Assembly (NCBI GenBank): GCA_018066825.1
Contig: JAGPVU010000137.1
Span: 1-31,861 of the forward strand
Reading direction: 5' to 3'
Source of the DNA: Cycloclasticus sp.
GTDB taxonomy: Bacteria > Pseudomonadota > Gammaproteobacteria > Methylococcales > Cycloclasticaceae
DNA length: 31,861 nt
Shown: in pieces, positions 24,753 through 31,861 of the stretch
Layout: the number at the start of each line of letters is the position of its first letter
Position numbering within the stretch: the stretch's first letter is position 1
Position numbers and translations under genes: made by a program
Notes under the pieces: generated by a model
What the model was told of the DNA's origin: nothing
The model's input: only the letters and a program-made list of their open reading frames with translations
Database searches by the model: none

Positions 24753-25925
24753 TTATAACAAAGGGTGCCCAGATAAACCAAACTGGGTACGCCCATAAGA
24801 CATCATATTATCTTCATAAATTTGCCCTAAATGGATATACACCATAAAAGCATCGCGTGCTGCCGTTTCAAGCGGATCACCACTGCCGGTAGCAGACGCA
24901 CCTAATAAATTCATCGCATGAAACGCCAGGTCAGACGCTTCTTTTGAAATGTGCGAACGCCAAGCACCCATTTTATTTTTTTCTGCCTCTTCAACTAATG
25001 GCGTATCCGCCGCAATCCACTCTTCCAGCTGATCGACGTACTTTTTATTCATCGCCTCTAGGGCGTCTAGTTTAACCATCACTTCAGCAAGGTTGCGTTG
25101 TGCAATGGGTGACTCTGACTCTTTCATGTTATACAAAATTCGCTGTCTGCCTTCCATACGCGTTTTTAAATCGCTAGCAACACGCTGCGCAATACCCGTA
25201 GAGATTGCGGGAAAACCCAAACAGAAAAAGGCCATAAACGGCGCTTTAAAAATTGGCTCATCCGAATAATGACCACCAACCGGCTCTGCCTTATTCTTCG
25301 CCTTAAGCACAGGCAACACATGACGCCAAGGTACAAACACATCGTCCACTTTAACGCTATGGCTACCCGTACCCCGTAAACCAAACGGGTTCCAATCTTC
25401 AATGACTTTGAAGTCTTTTTTGTTTACATTGACCAAACAAGGCTGAGGGTCTTCTCCTGGCACCTCCACAATCGCACCTAAGCCCATCCATTCATCCCAC
25501 AGCACACCACTACCGAATGACCACTGCCCAGTCAAACGCACACCACCCTCCACGTATTCGACTTGACCTAGCGGCATAAAAATATCACCCACCAAACCAT
25601 CACTGGCATACACTTCTTGGCGACCTTCTTCGTCTAAATAAGCAACCCATTGCTCATGCAAAATGACAAAATAAACTAACCAAGCGGCTGATGCATTGTA
25701 ATTGGCCACCGTGCGAACAATCTCAGAAAAGGTAAACGCACCCACGCCAGAGCCGCCATATTGCACGGGCCTTAAGGCCTTATGCATCTCAAGCTGGTGG
25801 ACAAAATCACGAAGTGCCAATGAAAAACAACCGGTTTTTTCAGCCTCGGCGACTTCTAGTAGTGCCTTTTCACCAATAAAATGCGCCCGTCTAACCCATT
25901 CGTCGTGTGCAATTACAGCCGCCAT
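24753..25925 (-). CDS. Group D flavin monooxygenase with acyl-CoA dehydrogenase fold
   Basis: A 390-residue protein of the acyl-CoA dehydrogenase superfamily. It has PVQYGGSGVGAFTFSEIVRT near residue 53, SAAWLVYFVILHEQW near residue 78, the flavin-site stretch LTGQWSFGSGVLWDEW near residue 130, and the LRGTGSHSVKVDDVFVPW motif near residue 183. The last is typical of two-component oxygenases such as HpaH/C2, HsaA and indole oxygenase IifC. Those use reduced flavin from a separate reductase and O2 to hydroxylate phenols or indole. No acyl-CoA pathway genes are nearby. It faces away from the HpaB-like gene and is followed by a possible reductase. Substrate unknown. Confidence 0.8.
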   Translation of the reverse strand: MAAVIAHDEWVRRAHFIGEKALLEVAEAEKTGCFSLALRDFVHQLEMHKALRPVQYGGSGVGAFTFSEIVRTVANYNASAAWLVYFVILHEQWVAYLDEEGRQEVYASDGLVGDIFMPLGQVEYVEGGVRLTGQWSFGSGVLWDEWMGLGAIVEVPGEDPQPCLVNVNKKDFKVIEDWNPFGLRGTGSHSVKVDDVFVPWRHVLPVLKAKNKAEPVGGHYSDEPIFKAPFMAFFCLGFPAISTGIAQRVASDLKTRMEGRQRILYNMKESESPIAQRNLAEVMVKLDALEAMNKKYVDQLEEWIAADTPLVEEAEKNKMGAWRSHISKEASDLAFHAMNLLGASATGSGDPLETAARDAFMVYIHLGQIYEDNMMSYGRTQFGLSGHPLL

Positions 25926-26320
25926 GCTATCTCCCCTATTTTAGTTTTAATTTATTTTTAGCATCTACTTTAATCGGTATCTATTCGTTTTAACAGACGC
26001 ATTAACCCACTGTTAAGCAATACCCGTGAAAAAAATTAGAGACATAAAAAATAAGCTTCGTGCCTAGCACTAAATTCCACAATCTCTAATGTATGTAGTC
26101 CTCTCTTGTCCTCGCCAAGTTTTACTAATATCAGCATATACTCAATCTAACGTTTATTTTATACAATTTGATACAATTAATTTAACACGTCAAAACCAAA
26201 TAATCTGGCTCAAGATGCTACAGTTGGACACTCTAGACCAACACTGTACTAAAGATTATAGTGCGCATATTGCTTTAACTTTGTTATAAAAATCTAAAAT
26301 AAAACCGGGAGAACCGCAAC
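25926..26320. promoter_or_regulatory. Divergent intergenic region (395 bases, no gene)
   Basis: The gap lies between the two divergent flavin monooxygenase genes and must carry both promoters. It is AT-rich. I found no -24/-12 pattern on either strand and no convincing long palindrome. Only the ribosome sites at each end are clear: GGGGAG before 25925 and GGGAGA before 26321. A 66-codon frame at 26089-26289 is judged to be chance. Confidence 0.5.
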
Positions 26321-27874
26321 ATGACAAACAAACAAGCCGTTACAAAAAAACCCATGACAGGCAACGAGTACTTAGAGAGCCTAAACGATGGGCGCGAGGT
26401 TTATATTTTTGGTGATCGTGTTAAGAATGTGACCACCCACCCTGCCTTTAGAAATTCCGCTCGCATGACCGCGCGTATGTATGACGCCATGCACGATGAA
26501 TCTAAAGCCAAGGTGTTACGAACCACAACCGATACCGGCAGCGGCGGCTACACTCAACCGTTTTTTAAAGCACCGAGAACCACTGAGGATTTGGTCGCTT
26601 CACGTGATGCGATTGCCGAGTGGCAACGTATCGGCTACGGCTGGATGGGACGTGCGCCTGATTACAAAGCCAGCTTTATTGCTTCCATGGGTGCTATGCC
26701 GGAGTTTTTTGGTGAATACGAAGGCAATGCCAGACGTTGGTATAAGGAAACACAGGAAAACTTATTGTATTGGAATCACGCTATCGTTAACCCACCCATA
26801 GATCGCGATAAAGGCAGCGCAGAAATTGAAGATATTTGCATTCACGTTGAAAAAGAAACCGATGCCGGCATTATCGTCTCTGGTGCTAAAGTGGTGGCAA
26901 CTAACTCAGCACTCACCCATCAAAACTTTGTCGGTTTATACGGCGTTCCCGTAAAAGACCCTAAGTATGCCGTTATTTTTACCCTGCCGATGAATTCACC
27001 CGGGTTAAAAATTATTTGCCGAACTTCGTATGAATACGCTGCTGGGGCCATGGGTTCACCGTATGATTATCCTTTGTCCAGCCGTATGGACGAAAATGAC
27101 TCCATACTCGTATTTGATAAAGTACTTGTGCCCTGGGAAAACGTTTTTGCCTATCGCGATATCGACGTGGTTAACCGGTTTATTTTTGGCTCTGGCTTTA
27201 TGATGCGTGCGCTGTTCCATGGCTGCACACGACTAGCAGTTAAACTGGACTTTATCACCGGTTTATTAATGAAGGCCACTGAAACAACCGGCGCCAATGA
27301 GTTTCGCGGCGTGCAAGGCAGAATTGGCGAGGTATTGGCCTGGCGTAATTTATTTTGGAGCCTAACTGATGCGATGGCTCGCAACCCCTCACCTTGGGGA
27401 GATAATGGTTGTTTACAGGTCAATGCCGAAGCGGCTAGCGCCTACCGCGTATTTGCACCGATGGCCTACCCCATGATCAAAGACTTAATCCAAAAGGACC
27501 TCGGCGCAGCGTTAATTTACTTGCCTTCACACGCCGCCGATTTTAAAAACCCTGAAATCCGGCCTTTTCTAGATCGGTTTGTACGTGGCTCAAATGGCAT
27601 TTCAGCCGAGCAGCGAGTAAAGATCTTAAAGTTACTCTGGGACTCTATTGGCTCGGAGTTTGGTAGTCGCCATGAGCTGTATGAAAGAAACTATGCCGGC
27701 AACCATGAAGATATTCGCTTGCAGTTATTAGGCGGGGCAAAAATGTCTGGCCTGGCCGATCAATTAACCGGCTTTGCAGACAAGTGCCTAGGGGAGTATG
27801 ACCTTGACGGTTGGACTGCACCCGATCTAATCAACCCCACTGATATCAGTATCTTAAATAATAAACATTCATAG
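26321..27874 (+). CDS. HpaB-like FAD-dependent phenol 3-monooxygenase, oxygenase component
   Basis: A 517-residue protein of the HpaB/TftD/PvcC family. It has TGNEYLESLNDGREVYIFGD at the N terminus, IGYGWMGRAPDYKASFIASM near residue 106, which carries the Arg and Tyr of the phenol-binding site, and YWNHAIVNPPIDRDK with the catalytic His. C-terminal stretches such as GSEFGSRHELYERNYAG are also typical. The family ortho-hydroxylates 4-substituted phenols using FADH2 from a small reductase (HpaC). No hpaC gene is in the window. The substrate may be a phenolic intermediate such as 4-hydroxyphenylacetate or a substituted phenol; this is inference. It is the only plus-strand gene in the catabolic region. 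Confidence 0.88.
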   Translation: MTNKQAVTKKPMTGNEYLESLNDGREVYIFGDRVKNVTTHPAFRNSARMTARMYDAMHDESKAKVLRTTTDTGSGGYTQPFFKAPRTTEDLVASRDAIAEWQRIGYGWMGRAPDYKASFIASMGAMPEFFGEYEGNARRWYKETQENLLYWNHAIVNPPIDRDKGSAEIEDICIHVEKETDAGIIVSGAKVVATNSALTHQNFVGLYGVPVKDPKYAVIFTLPMNSPGLKIICRTSYEYAAGAMGSPYDYPLSSRMDENDSILVFDKVLVPWENVFAYRDIDVVNRFIFGSGFMMRALFHGCTRLAVKLDFITGLLMKATETTGANEFRGVQGRIGEVLAWRNLFWSLTDAMARNPSPWGDNGCLQVNAEAASAYRVFAPMAYPMIKDLIQKDLGAALIYLPSHAADFKNPEIRPFLDRFVRGSNGISAEQRVKILKLLWDSIGSEFGSRHELYERNYAGNHEDIRLQLLGGAKMSGLADQLTGFADKCLGEYDLDGWTAPDLINPTDISILNNKHS

Positions 27875-27886
27875 AACCCTCAAATC

Positions 27887-27926
27887 AAAAAAAACCGCAC
27901 AGCATATATTGCGTGCGGTTTTTTTT
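27887..27926. terminator. Bidirectional terminator between the hpaB-like and benB-like genes
   Basis: AAAAAAAACCGCAC (27887-27900) and its exact complement (27913-27926) enclose a 12-base AT-rich loop. The A8/T8 flanks make it a terminator in both directions. It separates two converging genes that end at 27874 and 27945. Confidence 0.93.
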
Positions 27927-27944
27927 GACACTAAGTTTAAGTGC

Positions 27945-28436
27945 TTAGAGGTTATATACGTCCAGCACTGTGTCCACCATATCGTTATGCAAGGTGATTT
28001 TTCTAAAACAAATCTTGAGGCCATCCTCTGTTTTACGCAAATGATGTTCCTGCACACCGAAGGCTTCACGAGAAGTTTTCAGACTATAACAATGCGTCAC
28101 CCATGATGAGTGAACCACAACTTCACCCTCGTCATTTTCAGAAACCCTAAAGTTGGTATTAATATGACAAGTACGTGGCAAGGGGCTTGTTGCAAATGAA
28201 AGTTCAGTACGAATTCTAAAGACCCTATCCTCAATGCCCGAGCGATTACCGTAATAAATTAACGATATTTCACGCTTGGGGTTACTGGTGGTTGTATATT
28301 CATCCACCCATGCTGGCATCCAGTAAACCGCATCTTTTGTATACAAGTTGATCCAGTCATCCCATTGCTTATGGTCAAGGTAAGCGGCTTCGTCAATAAT
28401 CAATGCCACAGCTTGTTGTTTAATTAGGCTATCCAT
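27945..28436 (-). CDS. Benzoate-type aromatic ring-hydroxylating dioxygenase, beta subunit
   Basis: A 163-residue NTF2/SnoaL-fold beta subunit, the size of BenB/XylY (about 162). Visible stretches are ALIIDEAAYLDHKQWDDWIN, LYTKDAVYWMPAWVDEY and LIYYGNRSGIEDRVFRIRT. It is a structural subunit of the alpha3-beta3 oxygenase. The ATG directly follows the TAG of the alpha gene, with GGAGGAG upstream, so the two are translationally linked. Substrate is not fixed by this subunit. Confidence 0.9.
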   Translation of the reverse strand: MDSLIKQQAVALIIDEAAYLDHKQWDDWINLYTKDAVYWMPAWVDEYTTTSNPKREISLIYYGNRSGIEDRVFRIRTELSFATSPLPRTCHINTNFRVSENDEGEVVVHSSWVTHCYSLKTSREAFGVQEHHLRKTEDGLKICFRKITLHNDMVDTVLDVYNL

Positions 28437-29795
28437 CTACTTCTCCTCCACTTGACCTTGCGCCATCATTTCTGCCCAACGTTTATGTTGCGCCACCATC
28501 AAGCCTTCATCTTCAAGGTTGGTACCTGATGTAACGGGGTTAATTCCTACGCCTTTAGCAACAGCTTCTGGCCCGTCTACTACATTTTGAGACCCACGAG
28601 ACATATCACTCCAGCGTGCTTTACGGCCCATAAAGCCCAATTGACTATTATTAAACGCTGTTAAATCATCAGGTGTTGCCATCCCCGTTGCATTAAAGAA
28701 ATCCTCATATTGACGAATACGGCGTTCACGTGCTGCATCGGTTTCACCAATAGGGGCTATGCAGTAGGTTGTTACTTCCGTTTTATCAACCGCCACCGGG
28801 TGGAAACGACGAATTTGCGTGCTCATTTGGTCCATAACGAACACATTGGGGTAAATACAGGTGTTGCGTAAAAAGCCACCCATAAACTTAGCCCTTAATG
28901 CACCATAGCGCTCTTCAAGCTCGGACATTCTGCCACCCACATGAAGCGGCCTATCTGCTGCACTTGGAAATTCCGCCCATAGCATAACGTGACCCTGACC
29001 AAGATCAAAGTAGCCGCCCGGCAACGTGGATGTACCCGATGCAATGGCACCCACATCAACTGGCTTGACTGGATCATTTTCAGCTTGGATTTTTTTACGG
29101 TTGGCAATCGTCATCACGTAGTTGCCGTGAATCGCTTCTAAATGATAACCATCAACACCATTCTCGGCTTGCAGTTTCCAGTTACCATTATAGGTATAGG
29201 TGGTTGCGCCTGGCAAAATTTCTAAACCTTCGTCTGATTGGTCGGCCAATAAATCCAGGGCATGCCTTGCTTCGGCTAAATAGTCTTCCAACGAACAAGC
29301 ATCATCATCTATTACACCAAAAATGAAGCCGCGATAATTGCCGATATTGCCAATTTTTTGCAAACCTAACTCATCTTTGTTGAAACTATCGCTATAACCT
29401 ACCTTACCCTTATGCTCACCGCAATCCATCAGCGTGCCGTCCAACTTATAAGACCACATATGAAAAGGACAGGTGAATGACCGCTTGTTACCACCCGCGG
29501 TGTTAACCAACTGCGCCCCTCGGTGTGAACAGGCATTAATAAAACCGTGAATTTCACCTTCTTTATCACGCGTGACGATGACTGGTTGGCGGCCCATTTT
29601 TACGGTGAAAAAATCACCCGTGTTTTTCACCTGACTTTCATGGCATAAATACATCCAGTTCTTTTCGAAGATATACTTCATCTCTAATTCAAAAACTTCT
29701 GGATCGGTGAATACATTTCTATCAGCACGAAAAATACCTTTCTCATCATCCTCCAACAAATAACTGGAAAAATCTATTGTTTGTTTTTTACCCAT
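28437..29795 (-). CDS. Benzoate-type aromatic ring-hydroxylating dioxygenase, alpha subunit
   Basis: A 452-residue Rieske oxygenase alpha subunit close in layout to BenA/XylX. It has GIFRADRNVFTDPEVFELEM, Rieske ligands Cys89/His91 (ACSHRGAQL) and Cys109/His112 (CPFHMWSY), and the mononuclear iron site Asp215, His218, His223 (NGVDGYHLEAIHGNY). It would add O2 to an aromatic acid to give a cis-diol carboxylate. A TTG at 29816 gives a longer frame, but GAGGAG sits 9 bases before the ATG at 29795, which is chosen. Neither the BenC-type reductase nor the BenD diol dehydrogenase is in the window. Substrate may be benzoate, a toluate or another aromatic acid. Confidence 0.88.
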   Translation of the reverse strand: MGKKQTIDFSSYLLEDDEKGIFRADRNVFTDPEVFELEMKYIFEKNWMYLCHESQVKNTGDFFTVKMGRQPVIVTRDKEGEIHGFINACSHRGAQLVNTAGGNKRSFTCPFHMWSYKLDGTLMDCGEHKGKVGYSDSFNKDELGLQKIGNIGNYRGFIFGVIDDDACSLEDYLAEARHALDLLADQSDEGLEILPGATTYTYNGNWKLQAENGVDGYHLEAIHGNYVMTIANRKKIQAENDPVKPVDVGAIASGTSTLPGGYFDLGQGHVMLWAEFPSAADRPLHVGGRMSELEERYGALRAKFMGGFLRNTCIYPNVFVMDQMSTQIRRFHPVAVDKTEVTTYCIAPIGETDAARERRIRQYEDFFNATGMATPDDLTAFNNSQLGFMGRKARWSDMSRGSQNVVDGPEAVAKGVGINPVTSGTNLEDEGLMVAQHKRWAEMMAQGQVEEK

Positions 29796-29970
29796 AATTT
29801 TAAGCTCCTCGCTCAATCTAGACTTATTTCATACCGTTGTCTCATTAGACACAATTTAACATTTATAACGATAATGAAATAGGTTAAAAAAGTGATTCAC
29901 ATCATTTTCTCAGCTGTCTAGCCCTCTTTCATTACAAGTCCTACTGTCTACCTTGGTAAATACTGATCAT

Positions 29971-30001
29971 AAAAAAGCCGACTTTAAAAGCCGGCTTTTT
30001 T
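29971..30001 (-). terminator. Terminator after the DUF1329 gene
   Basis: AAAAAAGCCG (29971-29980) pairs with CGGCTTTTTT (29992-30001) around an 11-base loop that can pair further (CTTT/AAAG). Read on the minus strand, the hairpin ends in T6, 17 bases beyond the stop of the DUF1329 gene. It isolates that unit from benAB. Confidence 0.85.
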
Positions 30002-30018
30002 ACACAACGTTAATCTAT

Positions 30019-31329
30019 TTATTTACCAAAAGATCGCATGTATTGAACACTAAATTGTTTTTCTTTAACTTGTTTAGGATCAACGATACCTTTAAATTGC
30101 CCTGTCGTGCAATGCATAGATTGAACGTCCATCATGCCAAACGCATCATCAATGGAGACACCTGTTCCTTTATTTGCCGGTAAATGGCTATCAGGGTGTG
30201 CCTGCCCAATCATCCACGATTTCCAGTACTTACCTTGACGATCAAAGGTGACCGTTCTAGGTAATGTAAACGTTTGTGCGTCCATATAATGCACTCGCTT
30301 TCCTATTGGGTGGTTTGGGTCAACAGGGTCTGATTCAACGATATATACTTTTCTTAACGAATAACTCACATTGGGGAAACAGCCGCCCTTACCGTGGTAA
30401 GTCGTATAGGTATAACCATCAGATTCATTAAATTCAGCTGTGCGTTTTTGTTTTGCCGCATCATACATTGGCAACAACATGGTTTTGCTGCCTTTGTATG
30501 TCCAATTCATATCCGAAATACGACCATTGTAGCCCTCAAAATCTTCAATCATCAGATCAGAACCCAAAAATGAATCGGTCACCTGACCGGTGGCTAAACG
30601 GCGTACGCGACGTTGAAAACCAAGATACAACCAAGCATTATCACGCTTTAAATCATCTTGATAACGGTGAATCAATAATTGCGTATTTTTAACGTCAAAC
30701 GGTTCTTCAACATTGAGATAAATACCCCTAAATAGCTCACTAGGGTTTGGCGTGACTTCTGGCATAGGTTCATGGTTGACCCTATGGGCAAAGTTTAAAA
30801 AGTAAAAATTAAACTTAATCGTACGTTCAATTTGCCCCGTATTCATGTTTCTATATTTCCAATAAAACGGCGATATTGCGGCACCGTCGCCCCAGTTATA
30901 ACCGTATTGGAAGTTCCACGCCAATTTCTCACCCGCTCTAGGGTCATCCAGGCTTGGCTCTTCGGGAAACGCTCGACCTGCAATATAGCCTTCAATTTCA
31001 CCCACCTTTGCGCCTAACTTGACACGTTTAGCGCCTGATTTTGTTGCGTCAATATAGCCTTGGTTTAATATAAAATCCATTGGCTCGCCAACGGTAATAT
31101 CGACCCAACCATCTTTAATATGCTTAATCAAACCGTCGTCTAATACGCTGGCGTATTGATCCACGTTATCCTTACTGATAACTAAACCCGCTACGACGCC
31201 ATTAACCGTTGGAAAACCTTTGCTATACGGTTTAAATGACGTATCAATATCCGCATCGGTCACCGCCAATGCACTGGCAGCAACACTTAACAGCGCAGCG
31301 CTCAGCAAACTTTTTGTAAAATTTTTCAT
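30019..31329 (-). CDS. DUF1329 exported protein
   Basis: A 436-residue protein with a clear Sec signal peptide (MKNFTKSLLSAALLSVAASA, cleavage expected after ALA near residue 22). The mature part has DIDTSFKPYSKGFPTVNGVV, the WNFQYGYNWGDGAAISPFYW stretch near residue 140, and a FDPGRLF-like C-terminal half rich in beta strands. This is the DUF1329 family, related in fold to periplasmic LolA/LolB-like lipid-binding proteins. It usually follows a DUF1302 outer-membrane gene, as it does here (gap 76 bases). AAGGAG precedes the ATG by about 10 bases. A role in moving hydrophobic compounds across the envelope is inferred from the family's neighbours, not shown. Confidence 0.85.
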   Translation of the reverse strand: MKNFTKSLLSAALLSVAASALAVTDADIDTSFKPYSKGFPTVNGVVAGLVISKDNVDQYASVLDDGLIKHIKDGWVDITVGEPMDFILNQGYIDATKSGAKRVKLGAKVGEIEGYIAGRAFPEEPSLDDPRAGEKLAWNFQYGYNWGDGAAISPFYWKYRNMNTGQIERTIKFNFYFLNFAHRVNHEPMPEVTPNPSELFRGIYLNVEEPFDVKNTQLLIHRYQDDLKRDNAWLYLGFQRRVRRLATGQVTDSFLGSDLMIEDFEGYNGRISDMNWTYKGSKTMLLPMYDAAKQKRTAEFNESDGYTYTTYHGKGGCFPNVSYSLRKVYIVESDPVDPNHPIGKRVHYMDAQTFTLPRTVTFDRQGKYWKSWMIGQAHPDSHLPANKGTGVSIDDAFGMMDVQSMHCTTGQFKGIVDPKQVKEKQFSVQYMRSFGK

Positions 31330-31405
31330 TATTTAAATCTCCTTAAATCTTTTTAACTTTGTAAAAAACACAATGGCGCTCAACTGAACGCCACTGCCGT
31401 TTTTC

Positions 31406-31861
31406 CTAGAAGCGATAACGAAGTGTTACTTGAATTTCATCTTCATTTTGAGCCATACCAATCGGGCCAGCACGGAAACGACCGAGTGGTTCAAAGCCGC
31501 CTAGACCACGGTCATATTCAATATTAGGGTCGCCCGGTAATCCAGCACCGGTAACGGGTGGAAATGGATTACATGTACGACAATCTGAGAACTTACGCGC
31601 ACCATCACCAAACTTTAAATTAGCAGCCACTTGTAAACGCCAATTATCGCTAATCAGCCAATCCACTGAAGGCGAAATAACATAAGCATTTGCACCCCAG
31701 TCGTAAGCCTGAATAACTTGTGGGCTTAAACGATCATTCATCCACCACCCTTTAATTAATAAGGTTGAAATATAATTATCTTTCCAATCTGGCATACCAC
31801 GTTCTTGACCGGGTATTCCAGCCAACGCATCTGTTAATGATGTATCTTCTCTTTCATGCTG
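31406..31861 (-). CDS. DUF1302-type outer-membrane beta-barrel protein, C-terminal part (truncated by window)
   Basis: The frame is open from 31861 to the stop at 31406, giving the last 151 residues; the start lies beyond the window. Alternating strands end in the outer-membrane C-terminal signature EIQVTLRYRF with terminal Phe, as in BAM-inserted barrels. WWMNDRLSPQVIQAYDWGA, SPSVDWLISDNWRLQVAANL and KFGDGARK are typical of DUF1302. The segment also has CRTC, a possible loop disulfide. It is upstream of the DUF1329 gene in the same direction, making the usual envelope pair. Confidence 0.82.
   Translation of the reverse strand, partial: QHEREDTSLTDALAGIPGQERGMPDWKDNYISTLLIKGWWMNDRLSPQVIQAYDWGANAYVISPSVDWLISDNWRLQVAANLKFGDGARKFSDCRTCNPFPPVTGAGLPGDPNIEYDRGLGGFEPLGRFRAGPIGMAQNEDEIQVTLRYRF

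Noticed and set aside
26089..26289. 66-codon plus-strand frame in the divergent intergenic region
   Set aside because: No ribosome site and no family pattern; it looks like chance coding in AT-rich DNA.
1..31861. Mobile elements, CRISPR arrays, tRNA or rRNA genes
   Set aside because: No transposase or integrase frames, no regularly spaced repeats and no RNA-gene patterns were seen on reading the window.

Overview
The window looks like the chromosome of an aerobic, hydrocarbon-degrading gammaproteobacterium. The FabA/FabB pair, MaeB and FKBP genes fit that class, the base composition is moderately AT-rich, and almost everything else concerns aromatic degradation. A marine Cycloclasticus-like organism is a reasonable guess, but nothing here proves it. 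No phage, transposon, integrase, CRISPR or RNA gene was seen.

Layout. Bases 1-1943 (plus strand) hold housekeeping genes: the end of malic enzyme maeB, a small flagellar-rod-like protein, and an FKBP peptidyl-prolyl isomerase. A bidirectional terminator follows at 1972-2006. Bases 2022-3777 (minus) carry fabA-fabB for unsaturated fatty acid synthesis. From 3872 to 24671 the minus strand is one long catabolic block. In transcription order it is: an FNR-type flavin reductase (24671-23946); a phenol hydroxylase and meta-cleavage operon of the dmp type, K-L-M-N-O-P-Q-B-(glcG-like)-C-E-F-G-H-I (23781-12173); a 456-base control region; a toluene 4-monooxygenase operon tmoABCDE (11716-8173); and a tail of a luciferase-like monooxygenase, the meta-pathway hydrolase dmpD, a ketopantoate-reductase-like protein and a polytopic membrane protein (8015-3872).

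Upstream of this block (24753-27874) lie two divergent group D flavin monooxygenases, one with the acyl-CoA dehydrogenase/HpaH fold and one HpaB-like. Then come the two subunits of a benzoate-dioxygenase-type Rieske oxygenase (benAB-like, 27945-29795), and a DUF1329/DUF1302 envelope pair that runs off the window end.

How they work together. TmoA-E would hydroxylate toluene or benzene to cresol or phenol. DmpK-P would convert these to (methyl)catechol. DmpB cleaves the ring, using DmpQ for reactivation. DmpC-I, or DmpD for methylated substrates, take the product to pyruvate plus acetyl-CoA or propionyl-CoA precursors. Points that differ from the textbook set: tmoF is absent; dmpD has moved from the dmp operon to the tail of the tmo operon; TmoA carries Asn instead of Gly at the regiospecificity position 103; and the tmo control region shows a candidate sigma-54 promoter with a 30-bp-spaced pair of XylR/DmpR-like upstream sites. 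No regulator gene is in the window.
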